Of a DNA stretch of 64,000 nt, positions 18,219 through 27,307 are shown in pieces. Positions within the stretch are counted from its first letter, which is position 1. Each line of letters begins with the position of its first letter. Origin of the DNA: Ferrovibrio sp964218355. GTDB lineage: Bacteria; Pseudomonadota; Alphaproteobacteria; Ferrovibrionales; Ferrovibrionaceae. A program made the translations under genes and the position numbers. Below the pieces are notes generated by a model. The model searched no databases and was not told where the DNA came from. It saw only the letters and a list, made by a program, of their open reading frames with translations. The stretch lies in contig NZ_CAXPMC010000012.1 in assembly GCF_964218355.1 (NCBI RefSeq), positions 1-64,000 on the forward strand, in the 5' to 3' direction.

Positions 18219-19079
18219 TCAGAAACGCAGCGCGGCGACCGTGGCATGGGGCCCGGACGAGGCCACCAGCCGTTCCGGCGCAGTGCGGCCGCCAGTCAGA
18301 TGGGCGGCCACGGCAGGCAGCAGGCCGTCGCCATGAACGCTGATGCCGGCGCCGCGGGCCCGGAATGTGGCGAACAGGGGGATGAATTCCTGGGTCTGGC
18401 CTGCCAGCTCGGGGATCGTGTCATGCCAGTCTCCGTCGCAGAAGACCGGCATGCGGTGCTCTTCGACGCCGTCGGACACGCTGCTGTAGATGTGCAGGCC
18501 GTTCAGCCGCGTGCTGGAATCGAGCCCGAACAGGTGGAATTGCCGGAAGCCGATCTGCCAGCCGACGCCCAGGGCCCGCAATCCGGCGGTGAAGCCGCCC
18601 GAGATGGTGGGGCTGTCTTCCCGGGCAAGGAGGGCATCGGCCTCCGGGGTGCCGGTTTCCGGGTGCCACATGACGGTCCGCGCGCCGTCCTGCTCCAGCC
18701 GGTCGAAACTGCTGGCCGGGCAGATCGAGGCAACGAAGTATGTCACGCCGGGGATCGGGGTGCCGATACAGGCCGTGGTCAGCTCGACCGGACCGAGATG
18801 GATCGCGGCCCAGGGGTGGATGCCTTGCCGGCGCAGGTACTCTGGTACCTCATTAATGGCCAGAATCCGGGCTCCGGCCGCCGCGAGGGCAGCTATCTGG
18901 CCCAGATCCCGCGCCAGCGACGGGCCGCCGCCGCAGATCAGCAGCGGCTCGGGCCGTGCGGGCGCCGGCTGCAGGCGCGGGATGCGACGCTGCAGCGCCG
19001 CCGCCAGCTGCGCGGTGAGCTGTGCGTCGGGTATCCGGGGTTCGAAGCGGATGCGTAGAGGGGCAAGAGCGGGTATCAT
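18219..19079 (-). CDS. MptE-like / Maf-type (DUF115) protein, putative flagellin glycosylation factor
   Basis: A 286-aa protein on the minus strand, against the direction of all its neighbours. LLICGGGPSLARDL near residue 47 matches the nucleotide-binding loop of the 6-hydroxymethylpterin pyrophosphokinase MptE-like family (IxGxGPSL), the core domain of motility accessory factors (Maf). Supporting blocks are ILAINEVPEYLRRQGIHPW and FHLFGLDSS near residue 190. Maf proteins attach pseudaminic or legionaminic acid to flagellin. This copy has essentially only the core domain, much shorter than full Maf proteins (about 600 aa). It shares a 96-bp divergent intergenic region with the radical SAM gene. 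Confidence 0.72.
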   Translation of the reverse strand: MIPALAPLRIRFEPRIPDAQLTAQLAAALQRRIPRLQPAPARPEPLLICGGGPSLARDLGQIAALAAAGARILAINEVPEYLRRQGIHPWAAIHLGPVELTTACIGTPIPGVTYFVASICPASSFDRLEQDGARTVMWHPETGTPEADALLAREDSPTISGGFTAGLRALGVGWQIGFRQFHLFGLDSSTRLNGLHIYSSVSDGVEEHRMPVFCDGDWHDTIPELAGQTQEFIPLFATFRARGAGISVHGDGLLPAVAAHLTGGRTAPERLVASSGPHATVAALRF

Positions 19080-19175
19080 GACGGCGTATCGGGAATATGT
19101 CGGCGCGCGGGCTGCTGGTCGTGCTGGCGATCAGTGGAAGGCGGGCATCGGCGCTCGGGAAGGGACCGTTTGATT

Positions 19176-21236
19176 ATGACGGATAAGCTTCGCATATTTC
19201 TGGCAGACTTGGTGCATGATTTTCGTGCCAACCATTTCTGCACGCCTCTGGGCGTTGCCTTCGTGGCCGAATATCTCAAGCACGAATTCCCCGGCCAGGT
19301 CGATATCCAGCTGTTCAAGTCGCCGGCCAAGCTCATTGCGGCCATCGATAATGCTGACGCACCCCCGCATATTGTCGGCCTGTCGAACTATTCCTGGAAC
19401 CAGGAGCTGAACCGGTATCTGGAGCAGCGCATTGCCGCGACCATGCCGGATACCGTGCTGATCCAGGGCGGGCCGCATATCCGCATCGGCGAGGACGGCA
19501 TCCGGGATCACCTGGTCAGCCATCCCGAGGTGGATTACTACATCATGTTCGAGGGGGAGTTCCCCACGGCGAACCTGGTGCGCTACTTCCTGGAGACCGG
19601 CCGTCCGGTCAAGGGGCGTGACTGCGATCGCAAGATTACCGGTGTCGCCTATCTGTCGGATGGCGGGCTGGTTTACGAGCCGAGGGAATCGAAGAAGGGT
19701 GAACTGGCGGCCATTCCTTCACCCTATCTTTCCGGGGCGCTCGACGAGTTCCTGGCGAATCCGCTTTATCTGCCGCTGATCGAAACCAACCGCGGCTGCC
19801 CCTTTGCCTGCACCTTCTGCGCATGGGGTATATCGGTTCTTGACAAGGTCCGGCGCTTCGACCTGGAGCGGGTGACGGCCGAAATCGACTATATCGCGCA
19901 GCGCTCGCCGGCCAGTCACTGGTACTTTACTGATGCGAATTTCGGCATGTTCGAACGGGATGTCGAGATTGCCCGTTCGCTCAAGTCGGCCGCCGATCAC
20001 AGCCCGAACCTGCGGCGCATCTCGATCAACTGGGCAAAGAACTCCTCCCGCTACTGCACGGAGATCGCGCATATCCTCAAGGGGATCTGCGATCCGCTGG
20101 TTGCGGTGCAGAGCACCGATGCGGATGTGCTGCGGCATATCAAGCGCGACAACATCCATATGCATACGATCACCGATCTGGTGGCCCAGGCACGTGCCGA
20201 CAAGATCGCGATGACGACCGACGTTCTGGCCGGGTTGCCGAAGGAAACGCTGGAGAGCCATTTCAACACGCTGCGCGACGTTTTCGCGATCGGCTTCGAG
20301 TCGTTCAATGTCGGGCAGATCCGCATGCTGCCGGGATCCGAAATGGAAACCCCGGAGGACCGCGAGAAATACGGGCTGAAGACCCGTTTCCGGATGATTG
20401 CCGGTTCCTATGGCATCTATGACGGCGAGCCGATCTGCGAATACGAGGAATCGATCGTCCAGACCGACGCCATGACGACGGACGACATGTTCACCCTGCG
20501 CCTTGTGCATTTCCTGGCCTGGGCGCTGTGGAATTCCGGTCTGGCGCAGCCGCTGATGCGCTACCTGTTCGTCGCGGAAGGGATCAATCCGCTGGACAGC
20601 ATTCTTGCCATCATCCGGACTGACCGGCTGGACCCGCGCCTGGCGGCGTTTATCGATGAGTACAAGGCCGAAGCCAGCACGGAATGGTTCGACAGCGCCG
20701 AGGCGCTGATTGCTCACTTCAAGAAGAACCACCAGCAGCTGCTGAACCAGGAATACATGAAGCTCAACCTGAAATATCTCGGGAAGATGCTGCTGGATCG
20801 CGGGCTGGCGGAACTGATGCTGTCGGCCGTGGCGGCGCAGAGTGGCTCGCCGGTGGCGGCAGAGCTGGCATCGTTCTCGATGGAGCGTACCCTGTTCATC
20901 GATGGCATGACGCTGAGGAAGGACAAGCGGTATTCCCGGAATCTGGTGGAGGCGCTGGCCCGGATTTATCCGACGGTCGCGGCGGATGGCACGGATCTTT
21001 GCCGCTTCCAGATCGATGAGAAGAAACTGCGGGCGGTCGACAACGAGCTGAAGCGCTTCTCGTTTGACGAGAATCCAGTCCGGGCGGTTGCGCTGACGCT
21101 GCAGAATTATGGCGACAAGATGGTTTTCGATTTCGCTTTCGGCGACGAGATCGAGCGGCGGGGCAGTGAGACCTTCCTCGACTCGTTCGATTATGCAAAC
21201 CAGTTGAACACATACTCCCGGATTGGCAGTGCCTGA
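19176..21236 (+). CDS. B12-binding-type radical SAM protein
   Basis: A 686-aa enzyme. Residues 1-160 resemble a cobalamin-binding (B12-type) Rossmann domain. The radical SAM [4Fe-4S] motif is C208-x3-C212-x2-C215 within ETNRGCPFACTFCAWG. The remaining 450 residues include the TIM-barrel half (VQSTDADVL, LPKETLESH) and an unrecognised C-terminal domain. Members of this class methylate, epimerise or rearrange unactivated carbons. The start chosen is ATG 19176 behind a GGAAGGGA ribosome binding site, not the earlier in-frame codon. It probably tailors a sugar or lipid carrier of the island, but the substrate is unknown. Confidence 0.85.
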   Translation: MTDKLRIFLADLVHDFRANHFCTPLGVAFVAEYLKHEFPGQVDIQLFKSPAKLIAAIDNADAPPHIVGLSNYSWNQELNRYLEQRIAATMPDTVLIQGGPHIRIGEDGIRDHLVSHPEVDYYIMFEGEFPTANLVRYFLETGRPVKGRDCDRKITGVAYLSDGGLVYEPRESKKGELAAIPSPYLSGALDEFLANPLYLPLIETNRGCPFACTFCAWGISVLDKVRRFDLERVTAEIDYIAQRSPASHWYFTDANFGMFERDVEIARSLKSAADHSPNLRRISINWAKNSSRYCTEIAHILKGICDPLVAVQSTDADVLRHIKRDNIHMHTITDLVAQARADKIAMTTDVLAGLPKETLESHFNTLRDVFAIGFESFNVGQIRMLPGSEMETPEDREKYGLKTRFRMIAGSYGIYDGEPICEYEESIVQTDAMTTDDMFTLRLVHFLAWALWNSGLAQPLMRYLFVAEGINPLDSILAIIRTDRLDPRLAAFIDEYKAEASTEWFDSAEALIAHFKKNHQQLLNQEYMKLNLKYLGKMLLDRGLAELMLSAVAAQSGSPVAAELASFSMERTLFIDGMTLRKDKRYSRNLVEALARIYPTVAADGTDLCRFQIDEKKLRAVDNELKRFSFDENPVRAVALTLQNYGDKMVFDFAFGDEIERRGSETFLDSFDYANQLNTYSRIGSA

Positions 21237-21335
21237 CGGCCGAACTGCCGTGGTCAGTGCTGGACGAATGCAGGTCCGGTGCTGCGTGCGGCCACTGTTC
21301 CATCCCTGCTGCCCCAAACTCAACAAAACACGGTC

Positions 21336-22481
21336 ATGAACGACACAAGTCTCCCGCCGATCCGCTGGTGTTCGCGCTGCGTGTATCCGTCCAGTTCGGC
21401 CATTCCCCTGGGCTTCAACGAGCAGGGGGTCTGCACCGGCTGTCAGGTGCATGAGCAAAAGAAGGGTATCGACTGGAAGCAGCGGCTTGACTGGCTGCTG
21501 GAAGAGGTCGAGCCATACCGGCGCCCGTCGGGCTACGAATGCGTGATCGGCGTGTCCGGGGGTAAGGACAGCTACTACCAGGTCCATTTCGTCAAGGAAA
21601 AGCTCGGCCTGAATCCGCTGCTTGTCACCTACAACGGGAACAACTTCCTGGATGTCGGCTGGAACAACATGATGCGGATGCGCGAGGTCTTCGGGGTGGA
21701 TCACATTGTGGTGTCCCCCGGTATCGACCTGCTGATCCGCATGAACCGCCTGGGTTTCCGGAAATGCGGTGACATGAACTGGCAGAATCACTGCGGCATC
21801 TTCACCCAGCCGATGAAGATCGCCTGCCAGATGAACATTCCGCTGGTCTTCTGGGGCGAACATGGCTGGACGGATCTGGGCGGCATGCTGTCCATGCATG
21901 ACTTCCCGGAATTTACCTACCGTTACCGCAAGGACCAGGGGCTGCGGGGCTACGACTGGTATGACTTCACGGGGGACGAAGAAGATCCGATACGGGAGAA
22001 CGAGCTGGAATGCTTCAAGTATCCCTCGGATGAGGAGGTGCGGAAGGTCGGGCTGCGCGGGCTCTTCATCGGCATGTACGATCCGTGGGATGCCAACGCC
22101 CATGCCGATCTGGTGATGAAGAAATACGGCTGGCAGCCGTCGCCGGTCCCCTTCGAGCGGACCTACCGCACCATGTCGAATCTCGATGACCGCTACGAAA
22201 ATGGCGTTCATGACTACCTGAAATACGTCAAGTTCGGTTACGGACGGGCGACCGACCATGCCTGCAAGGATATCCGCTCGGGATACATGACGCGCGCCGA
22301 AGGCATCGAGATGGTGCGGAAATACGACCATGTCCGGCCCTCGGATCTGGACTACTGGCTGTCGTATGTCGATCGCACCGAGGACTGGTTCGACCGGATT
22401 GCCGACAGTTTCCGCAGCCCCAAGGTGTGGGCAAAGGATGCGGCCGGGCAGTGGGTCAAGCGTAATATCTGGGACGCCTGA
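21336..22481 (+). CDS. N-acetyl sugar amidotransferase (WbpG/PseA-like)
   Basis: A 381-aa PP-loop ATP pyrophosphatase-fold enzyme. A zinc-type CSRCVYP...GVCTGCQVHE opens the protein, and the PP-loop is VIGVSGGKDSYYQ near residue 73. These are hallmarks of the family that converts an N-acetyl group to an acetamidino group using ammonia from HisH/HisF; the paired paralogues lie at 16787-18198. ATG 21336 is preferred over the upstream GTG 21279 because the family starts just before the first CxxC. The 99-bp gap upstream contains no obvious promoter. Pathway placement is inferred: an amidino-modified sugar, as on ManNAc3NAmA or amidino-pseudaminic acid. Confidence 0.88.
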   Translation: MNDTSLPPIRWCSRCVYPSSSAIPLGFNEQGVCTGCQVHEQKKGIDWKQRLDWLLEEVEPYRRPSGYECVIGVSGGKDSYYQVHFVKEKLGLNPLLVTYNGNNFLDVGWNNMMRMREVFGVDHIVVSPGIDLLIRMNRLGFRKCGDMNWQNHCGIFTQPMKIACQMNIPLVFWGEHGWTDLGGMLSMHDFPEFTYRYRKDQGLRGYDWYDFTGDEEDPIRENELECFKYPSDEEVRKVGLRGLFIGMYDPWDANAHADLVMKKYGWQPSPVPFERTYRTMSNLDDRYENGVHDYLKYVKFGYGRATDHACKDIRSGYMTRAEGIEMVRKYDHVRPSDLDYWLSYVDRTEDWFDRIADSFRSPKVWAKDAAGQWVKRNIWDA

Positions 22482-22497
22482 GGCGATTGAAAGCACA

Positions 22498-23493
22498 ATG
22501 AAGGTTAATGAGATCAGGCCGGACATCGTGATGGCCGGCCAGCAGCAGGCCATGCACGAGGATATCGCATGGCTGGCGGCGCGGGCGAAGGACTTTGTGG
22601 AGGTCGCGTGCCCGGCCTGCGCGGCCGACGATGCCGTGCCGCTCTACGAGAAGTACGGCATGCAGCACCGGTCTTGCCGCAGTTGCGGCACGCAGTATGT
22701 CAGCCCGCGGCCGACGGCGGAGATGCTTGGCGCCTTCTATGCGCAGTCGAGCAATTACCGCTACTGGGCAAAGAACGTGTTTCCGGCGAGCCGCGAATCG
22801 CGGCGGCAGTCGATCTTCAGGCCGCGCGCCGACATCGTCGCCCAGGCCCTGCAGCGTCACGGATTGCGGGGTGGCTGCCTGGTCGAGGTCGGCGCTGCGC
22901 ACGGGCTGTTTTGCGAGGAAATGCGCAAGCATGATATCTTCGACCAGATCGTGGCCGTTGAGCCGACCCCCGATCTGGCGGAAGAATGCCGGGCGCTTGG
23001 CTTCGAGACGATCGAGGCGCCCTGGGAGAAAGTGGCGCTCAAGCGCGCCGCACAGGTCATCGCCACCTTCGAGGTGATCGAGCATCTGTTCGACCCCGGC
23101 GCGTTCCTGCGCTGGTGTTCGGAGAATCTTGTTGCCGGCGGACATCTGCTGCTGACCTGTCCGAACATTGCCGGCTTCGAGACGATGCTTCTCGGCCGTG
23201 AATCCGGCGCCGTCGACCACGAGCACCTGAACCTGTTCAACCCCGCCGGCCTGGGGCGGCTGATCGAGGCCTCGGGGCTGACCCTTGTCGAGTGTTCGAC
23301 GCCGGGCGAGCTCGATGTCGAGCTGGTCCAGCGGGCCATCCAGGCGGGCGAATGCGATCCGGCAGGGCTGGACCGCGTCTGGCGGGCGCTGCTGGAAAGC
23401 CCTGCGCCGGGCGTTGCGCCGGATCTGCAGGCCCTGCTGAAAAAGGCGGGGCTTTCCTCGAACATGATGATTCTGGCCCGCAAGGCTGCCTGA
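22498..23493 (+). CDS. Zinc-ribbon class I SAM methyltransferase
   Basis: A 331-aa protein with an N-terminal zinc ribbon (C38-x2-C41 and C60-x2-C63) followed by a methyltransferase domain: LVEVGAAHGLFCEEM as motif I, then ATFEVIEHLFDP and GGHLLLTCPN. This architecture is typical of C-methyltransferases acting on keto-deoxysugars and related glycan methyltransferases. ATG 22498 is preferred; the open frame extends upstream into the amidotransferase gene. It lies 16 bp after that gene. The substrate is not determined. Confidence 0.87.
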   Translation: MKVNEIRPDIVMAGQQQAMHEDIAWLAARAKDFVEVACPACAADDAVPLYEKYGMQHRSCRSCGTQYVSPRPTAEMLGAFYAQSSNYRYWAKNVFPASRESRRQSIFRPRADIVAQALQRHGLRGGCLVEVGAAHGLFCEEMRKHDIFDQIVAVEPTPDLAEECRALGFETIEAPWEKVALKRAAQVIATFEVIEHLFDPGAFLRWCSENLVAGGHLLLTCPNIAGFETMLLGRESGAVDHEHLNLFNPAGLGRLIEASGLTLVECSTPGELDVELVQRAIQAGECDPAGLDRVWRALLESPAPGVAPDLQALLKKAGLSSNMMILARKAA

Positions 23494-23499
23494 GCTCCG

Positions 23500-24726
23500 A
23501 TGCCTGTCCTGATCGTTTTTCTGAACAACAAGCTGATCACCTGCGACGCCATCGTGCCGGTCATGGCCGAGGTGAAGCGGCAGTATCCGGCGGTGGCCGT
23601 GGAGTTCGTCTGCACGGATGCGCGCACGGAACAGGCGATCCGCGCCAATATCGTTCTGTGGGATGCCCTGCTCGCGACCGGCCGTTTCGTGCAGCTGGGG
23701 CGGACCAGGACTGGCGTGGCCGCCTGGCTGAAGCACAGGCTGACCGCACCGTTCCGGCTGGCGCGGTACGCGGCGCTGGGACTGCTTGGCAGGGCGTCAT
23801 TCCTGCATTTCAAGGCGCTCAGCTTCTGGCCGCTCAAACTCCTGGCACTGATCGCCCCGGACCGCACCTGTTATGTCCAGAGCACCACGGCCGGGGTTAC
23901 GGCGATCGAGCAGCAGGTCTCCGATGCCATATCCGTCCGCCGGCACAGCCCGGTCGTCCATGCCGGCGGCCTGCTGGTGGGATTCACCGAGGATTGGCCG
24001 GCACTGATCCATCCGGCCCTGAAGTCGCGGAACAGGACGATGCTGGCACCGCCCCACACCTTCACGGCCTGGGCGGATCACGTGAATGCGGGTGAGCGCC
24101 GGTATTTTTCGTCGGTGCTGAAATCGGCGGATGAATCAGTCGGCCGGCCGATCATCACCTATATCCTGTCGTCGATGGACAACAACGGCCTGCTGCGCGA
24201 GCCGCATCTGTTTTCTCCGCTGTTAGAGGAAACCCTGTCCGTGCTGGCGGAACTCGGCTGCACGGATCCGATCCTCATCAAACCCCACCCGGCAATGCGG
24301 CCCAACTACGCCGCTTTCATCCGCGAGGCGGCCGCGCGCTACCCGGGACTCGACATTCATTTCTGCGACCTGCACCCGACCGTGCTGGCGCTGCAGTCGC
24401 GGTTTGTCATCGGAAACTGCTACAGCAGCACCTTCGCCCATTTCCGTGCGGCGAATGTGCCCTGTGTCGAATATACGGACTACCGCCCCGAGATTCTCGG
24501 CATCACGGGCGGACAGTCCATGCGTCCCGACATGGTTGACCACTTCATCAATGCTGACCGGCCCGGGCTCGCCGGCGTCCTTCGCGGCCTGCTGGCGCGG
24601 GTTCCGGCGGCGCGGCTGACGGGCAGGCCCGCCGGTTTCACGGCGCCGTTCCTCGCAGCCCTCGGCGTGGCCGGGCGGGATTCCACCTCGGCAAAAACTC
24701 TTCCCAGCGTAAGGACGAACTCGTGA
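23500..24726 (+). CDS. GT-B-like surface polysaccharide biosynthesis protein
   Basis: A 408-aa protein without a confident family name. Its C-terminal half has IKPHPAMRPNYAAF and, 40-50 residues later, VIGNCYSSTFAHFRAANVPCVEY. This is the pattern of KpsS/CDP-glycerol-type GT-B proteins, with a (K/R)PHP loop followed by a donor-site helix. It lacks a clear signal peptide. It overlaps the carbamoyltransferase by 4 bp (GTGA), so the two are probably coupled. It may transfer a sugar or phospho-polyol unit. The related genes at 34113, 37107 and 48894 share the same general layout. Confidence 0.6.
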   Translation: MPVLIVFLNNKLITCDAIVPVMAEVKRQYPAVAVEFVCTDARTEQAIRANIVLWDALLATGRFVQLGRTRTGVAAWLKHRLTAPFRLARYAALGLLGRASFLHFKALSFWPLKLLALIAPDRTCYVQSTTAGVTAIEQQVSDAISVRRHSPVVHAGGLLVGFTEDWPALIHPALKSRNRTMLAPPHTFTAWADHVNAGERRYFSSVLKSADESVGRPIITYILSSMDNNGLLREPHLFSPLLEETLSVLAELGCTDPILIKPHPAMRPNYAAFIREAAARYPGLDIHFCDLHPTVLALQSRFVIGNCYSSTFAHFRAANVPCVEYTDYRPEILGITGGQSMRPDMVDHFINADRPGLAGVLRGLLARVPAARLTGRPAGFTAPFLAALGVAGRDSTSAKTLPSVRTNS

Positions 24727-26537
24727 TCATTCTCGGTATCAGCGAAGCGCATGACGCCCACGCCTGCCTTCTGAAGGATGGCGTGCTTCTGGGCGTGGTG
24801 GCGGAAGAGCGTCTTTCCAGGATCAAGACGGACTCGCGCTATCCCCGGCGTGCCATCGACGCGCTGCTGCGGACAACCGGGGTCGAGGCCGGGGAAATCG
24901 ACCTGGTTGCCTTCGCGGCGAAGAGCGACTGGATCTGGCAGGTTCTGTACAACAAGCATGCGAAATTCTCGGTGCAGGACTGGATCGAGGAATGCGATGT
25001 CTACTGGAAACCGGTGCTTCTCGAGGGCAAGACGGTTTCGCCTTTCGACGTGTTCGATCACTTCCGGCACCACGCCGATGACAGCCTGGACGACAATCCG
25101 TATTTCGGTTTTCTGCAGCAGGCGCGCGAGACACCGCCCGAGCAGTGGGGCGCGCTTGGCGATGCGGTGCGCCGCGCGACAATCGCCGAGCATCTCGGGA
25201 TAGCCGGCGACAAGGTCCGTTTCTTCCGGCACGAAGACTGCCACAAGGCCTATGGATTCTACTCGTCTCCGTACAGCCGCGAGGCCGGCCTGCTGATGAC
25301 GCTGGAAGGCGGCGGTGACGATTCCTCGGCCACGGCCAGCGTCATAGACGCAAACGGGCGCTTCCGCGAGTTGTGGAAGTCGAATGCTGTGCAGGCCGGG
25401 CGGCTGTACGCCTATGTGACCCTGATTCTGGGCATGAAGCCGGGCCAGCATGAGTACAAGGTCATGGGCCTGGCGCCCTATGGCACCGAATATCACGGTC
25501 GCCGGTCGCTGGAGTTTTTCCGCAAGGTCAATCGCGTCTCCGGCGGCGAGATTGTCAACGACGGCAATTTGCGTGACCTCTATTACACCGTTCGCGAGGC
25601 GCTGCGCACCGAACGGTTCGACGGCATCGCGTGGGGCCTGCAGACCTGGCTTGAAGAGCTGACCTGCGAGTGGATTGCCAACAATTGCCGCGAGCAGCAG
25701 CTGGACAATGTCATCCTTTCCGGCGGCGTTGCGCAGAACATCAAGGTCGTCAAGGCGGTGGCCGAAATGGATTGCGTCCGCCGGGTCTGGGCGGGGCCGG
25801 TTTCCGGCGACGGGTCGATCGGCGTGGGGGCCGCCTGGCTGGCGCACAGCCAGATGGCGCCGGAGCAGCCGATAACCGGCATGCCGACCGCCTATCTCGG
25901 AACCGAATATGATGGCCGTGCCGTGGCCGGCGCCATCGAAGCAGCGGGTCTGCGCGGCAAGTACCGGATCATCGACCGGCCCACCCACGAGCAGGTGGCG
26001 GGCTGGCTGGAGAACCGCTGCATCGTCTCGCGCTTCTCGGGCCGGATGGAGTTCGGCCAGCGCGCCCTGGGCAACCGGTCCATTCTGGCGGATCCGCGGT
26101 TTTTCGAGTCCGTCAACCGGATCAACCAGAAGATCAAGTACCGGGATTTCTGGATGCCGTTCACACCGTCGATGACGGCGGAACAGGCGGACCGCATGCT
26201 GGTCAATCCCAAGGGGCTCTATTCCCCGTTCATGACGATGGCCTTCGACCTGAAGCCGGAATTCCGGCGGGCGATTCCGGCCGCAACTCATCCGGGCGAC
26301 AAGACGGTGCGCCCGCAGATGCTGCGCCGGGAGGACAATCCCGGTTATCACGACCTGATGCAGGCCTTTGGCCGGCGCACGGGGCTGGAATGCCTGATGA
26401 ATACCTCGTTCAACCTGCATGGCGAGGCCATCGTCGAAAGCCCGCAGGATGCGATCAGTACGTTCGAGCGGTCCGAACTCGACATTCTCCTGTTTGATGA
26501 CGTTGCGGTCAGCCGCGTAGACATGCCGGAAGCGTGA
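24723..26537 (+). CDS. NodU/CmcH-type carbamoyltransferase 1
   Basis: A 604-aa O-carbamoyltransferase transferring a carbamoyl group from carbamoyl phosphate, via carbamoyl-AMP, to a sugar or related hydroxyl. The N-terminal ASKHA-like domain opens with MIILGISEAHDA, and the conserved HEDCHKAYGFYSSPY carries the metal-binding histidines. The C-terminal part has SGRMEFGQRALGNRSIL and MPFTPSM. All appear intact. It starts with GTG overlapping the previous stop. A paralogue with extensive identity lies at 35295-37088. The acceptor is unknown but is probably an island sugar. Confidence 0.92.
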   Translation: MIILGISEAHDAHACLLKDGVLLGVVAEERLSRIKTDSRYPRRAIDALLRTTGVEAGEIDLVAFAAKSDWIWQVLYNKHAKFSVQDWIEECDVYWKPVLLEGKTVSPFDVFDHFRHHADDSLDDNPYFGFLQQARETPPEQWGALGDAVRRATIAEHLGIAGDKVRFFRHEDCHKAYGFYSSPYSREAGLLMTLEGGGDDSSATASVIDANGRFRELWKSNAVQAGRLYAYVTLILGMKPGQHEYKVMGLAPYGTEYHGRRSLEFFRKVNRVSGGEIVNDGNLRDLYYTVREALRTERFDGIAWGLQTWLEELTCEWIANNCREQQLDNVILSGGVAQNIKVVKAVAEMDCVRRVWAGPVSGDGSIGVGAAWLAHSQMAPEQPITGMPTAYLGTEYDGRAVAGAIEAAGLRGKYRIIDRPTHEQVAGWLENRCIVSRFSGRMEFGQRALGNRSILADPRFFESVNRINQKIKYRDFWMPFTPSMTAEQADRMLVNPKGLYSPFMTMAFDLKPEFRRAIPAATHPGDKTVRPQMLRREDNPGYHDLMQAFGRRTGLECLMNTSFNLHGEAIVESPQDAISTFERSELDILLFDDVAVSRVDMPEA

Positions 26538-26544
26538 GACAATC

Positions 26545-27294
26545 ATGATCGAACTCGGGCAGCAGGCGGAATTCGTCCGCGCAAACCTTGCAATTCTCGG
26601 AGACTGGTTCGGCCAGCCGGATCTCGGGAAGTACGCGGATATACTCGCGGCACGGCTGGATCTGAAGGACGGAATCGAATCCCAGGTTGCCCCGGTCGAT
26701 TTCTTCCGCACCAAGTCGTGGGATGGCGTACTGCGCTTCGGCCTGTACCGCGCGGCGCAATATGCGCTGACAAGGGCGACGGGCAGCCAGGTTTCGATCG
26801 AGACCGGCGTTCTGCATGGACTTTCGTCGGCCTTCCTGCTGCAGGGCCTGGCCGATAACGGCAGCGGGCGCCTGTTTTCGGTCGATTATCCGTCCGTTTT
26901 CGAGGACGGCCCCAGCAACCGGGATGGCTTCATGGATACGCTGCCGCCGCGGATGGGCTCGGGCTGGGCCGTGCCTCCGGCCTTGCGGTCGCGCTGGGAT
27001 CTGCGCCTGGGCAAGTCGTCCGACCTCTTGCCGCAGATTCTCGCCGAAAACGGCCGGGTGGACCTCTTCGTTCATGACAGCGAGCATACCTGGGATACCA
27101 TGACCATGGAGTTCGCCGCGATCTGGCCGGCCCTGACCGAAGGCGGCGTGCTGATCGCCGACAACATCGACTGCAACACATCCTTTTTCGATTTTGCCAG
27201 GAAGGTCGGCCGGATTCCCTATGTGGCGCCCGTTGATCCAGATCATGTTGTGCCCGGAACTTCCGGTATCCGCTTTGGCGTGCTGAAAAAGTGA
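26545..27294 (+). CDS. Class I SAM methyltransferase (macrocin/cephalosporin-type fold)
   Basis: A 249-aa protein. ETGVLHGLSSAFLLQ near residue 82 and LFVHDSEHTWDT near 170 match the Methyltransf_24 pattern, in which the His/Asp pair binds a metal. A downstream GGVLIADNIDCN follows. Such enzymes O-methylate sugars, catechols or similar. It lies 7 bp after the carbamoyltransferase and 13 bp before the dioxygenase. The SAM loop is less glycine-rich than usual (TGVLHG), so a diverged activity cannot be ruled out. Confidence 0.78.
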   Translation: MIELGQQAEFVRANLAILGDWFGQPDLGKYADILAARLDLKDGIESQVAPVDFFRTKSWDGVLRFGLYRAAQYALTRATGSQVSIETGVLHGLSSAFLLQGLADNGSGRLFSVDYPSVFEDGPSNRDGFMDTLPPRMGSGWAVPPALRSRWDLRLGKSSDLLPQILAENGRVDLFVHDSEHTWDTMTMEFAAIWPALTEGGVLIADNIDCNTSFFDFARKVGRIPYVAPVDPDHVVPGTSGIRFGVLKK

Positions 27295-27307
27295 GGCATA
27301 GCCAGCC

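Noticed and set aside
18198..19058. Plus-strand open frame opposite the MptE-like gene
   Set aside because: The minus strand encodes a recognisable MptE/Maf core motif (GGGPSL); the plus-strand product shows none.
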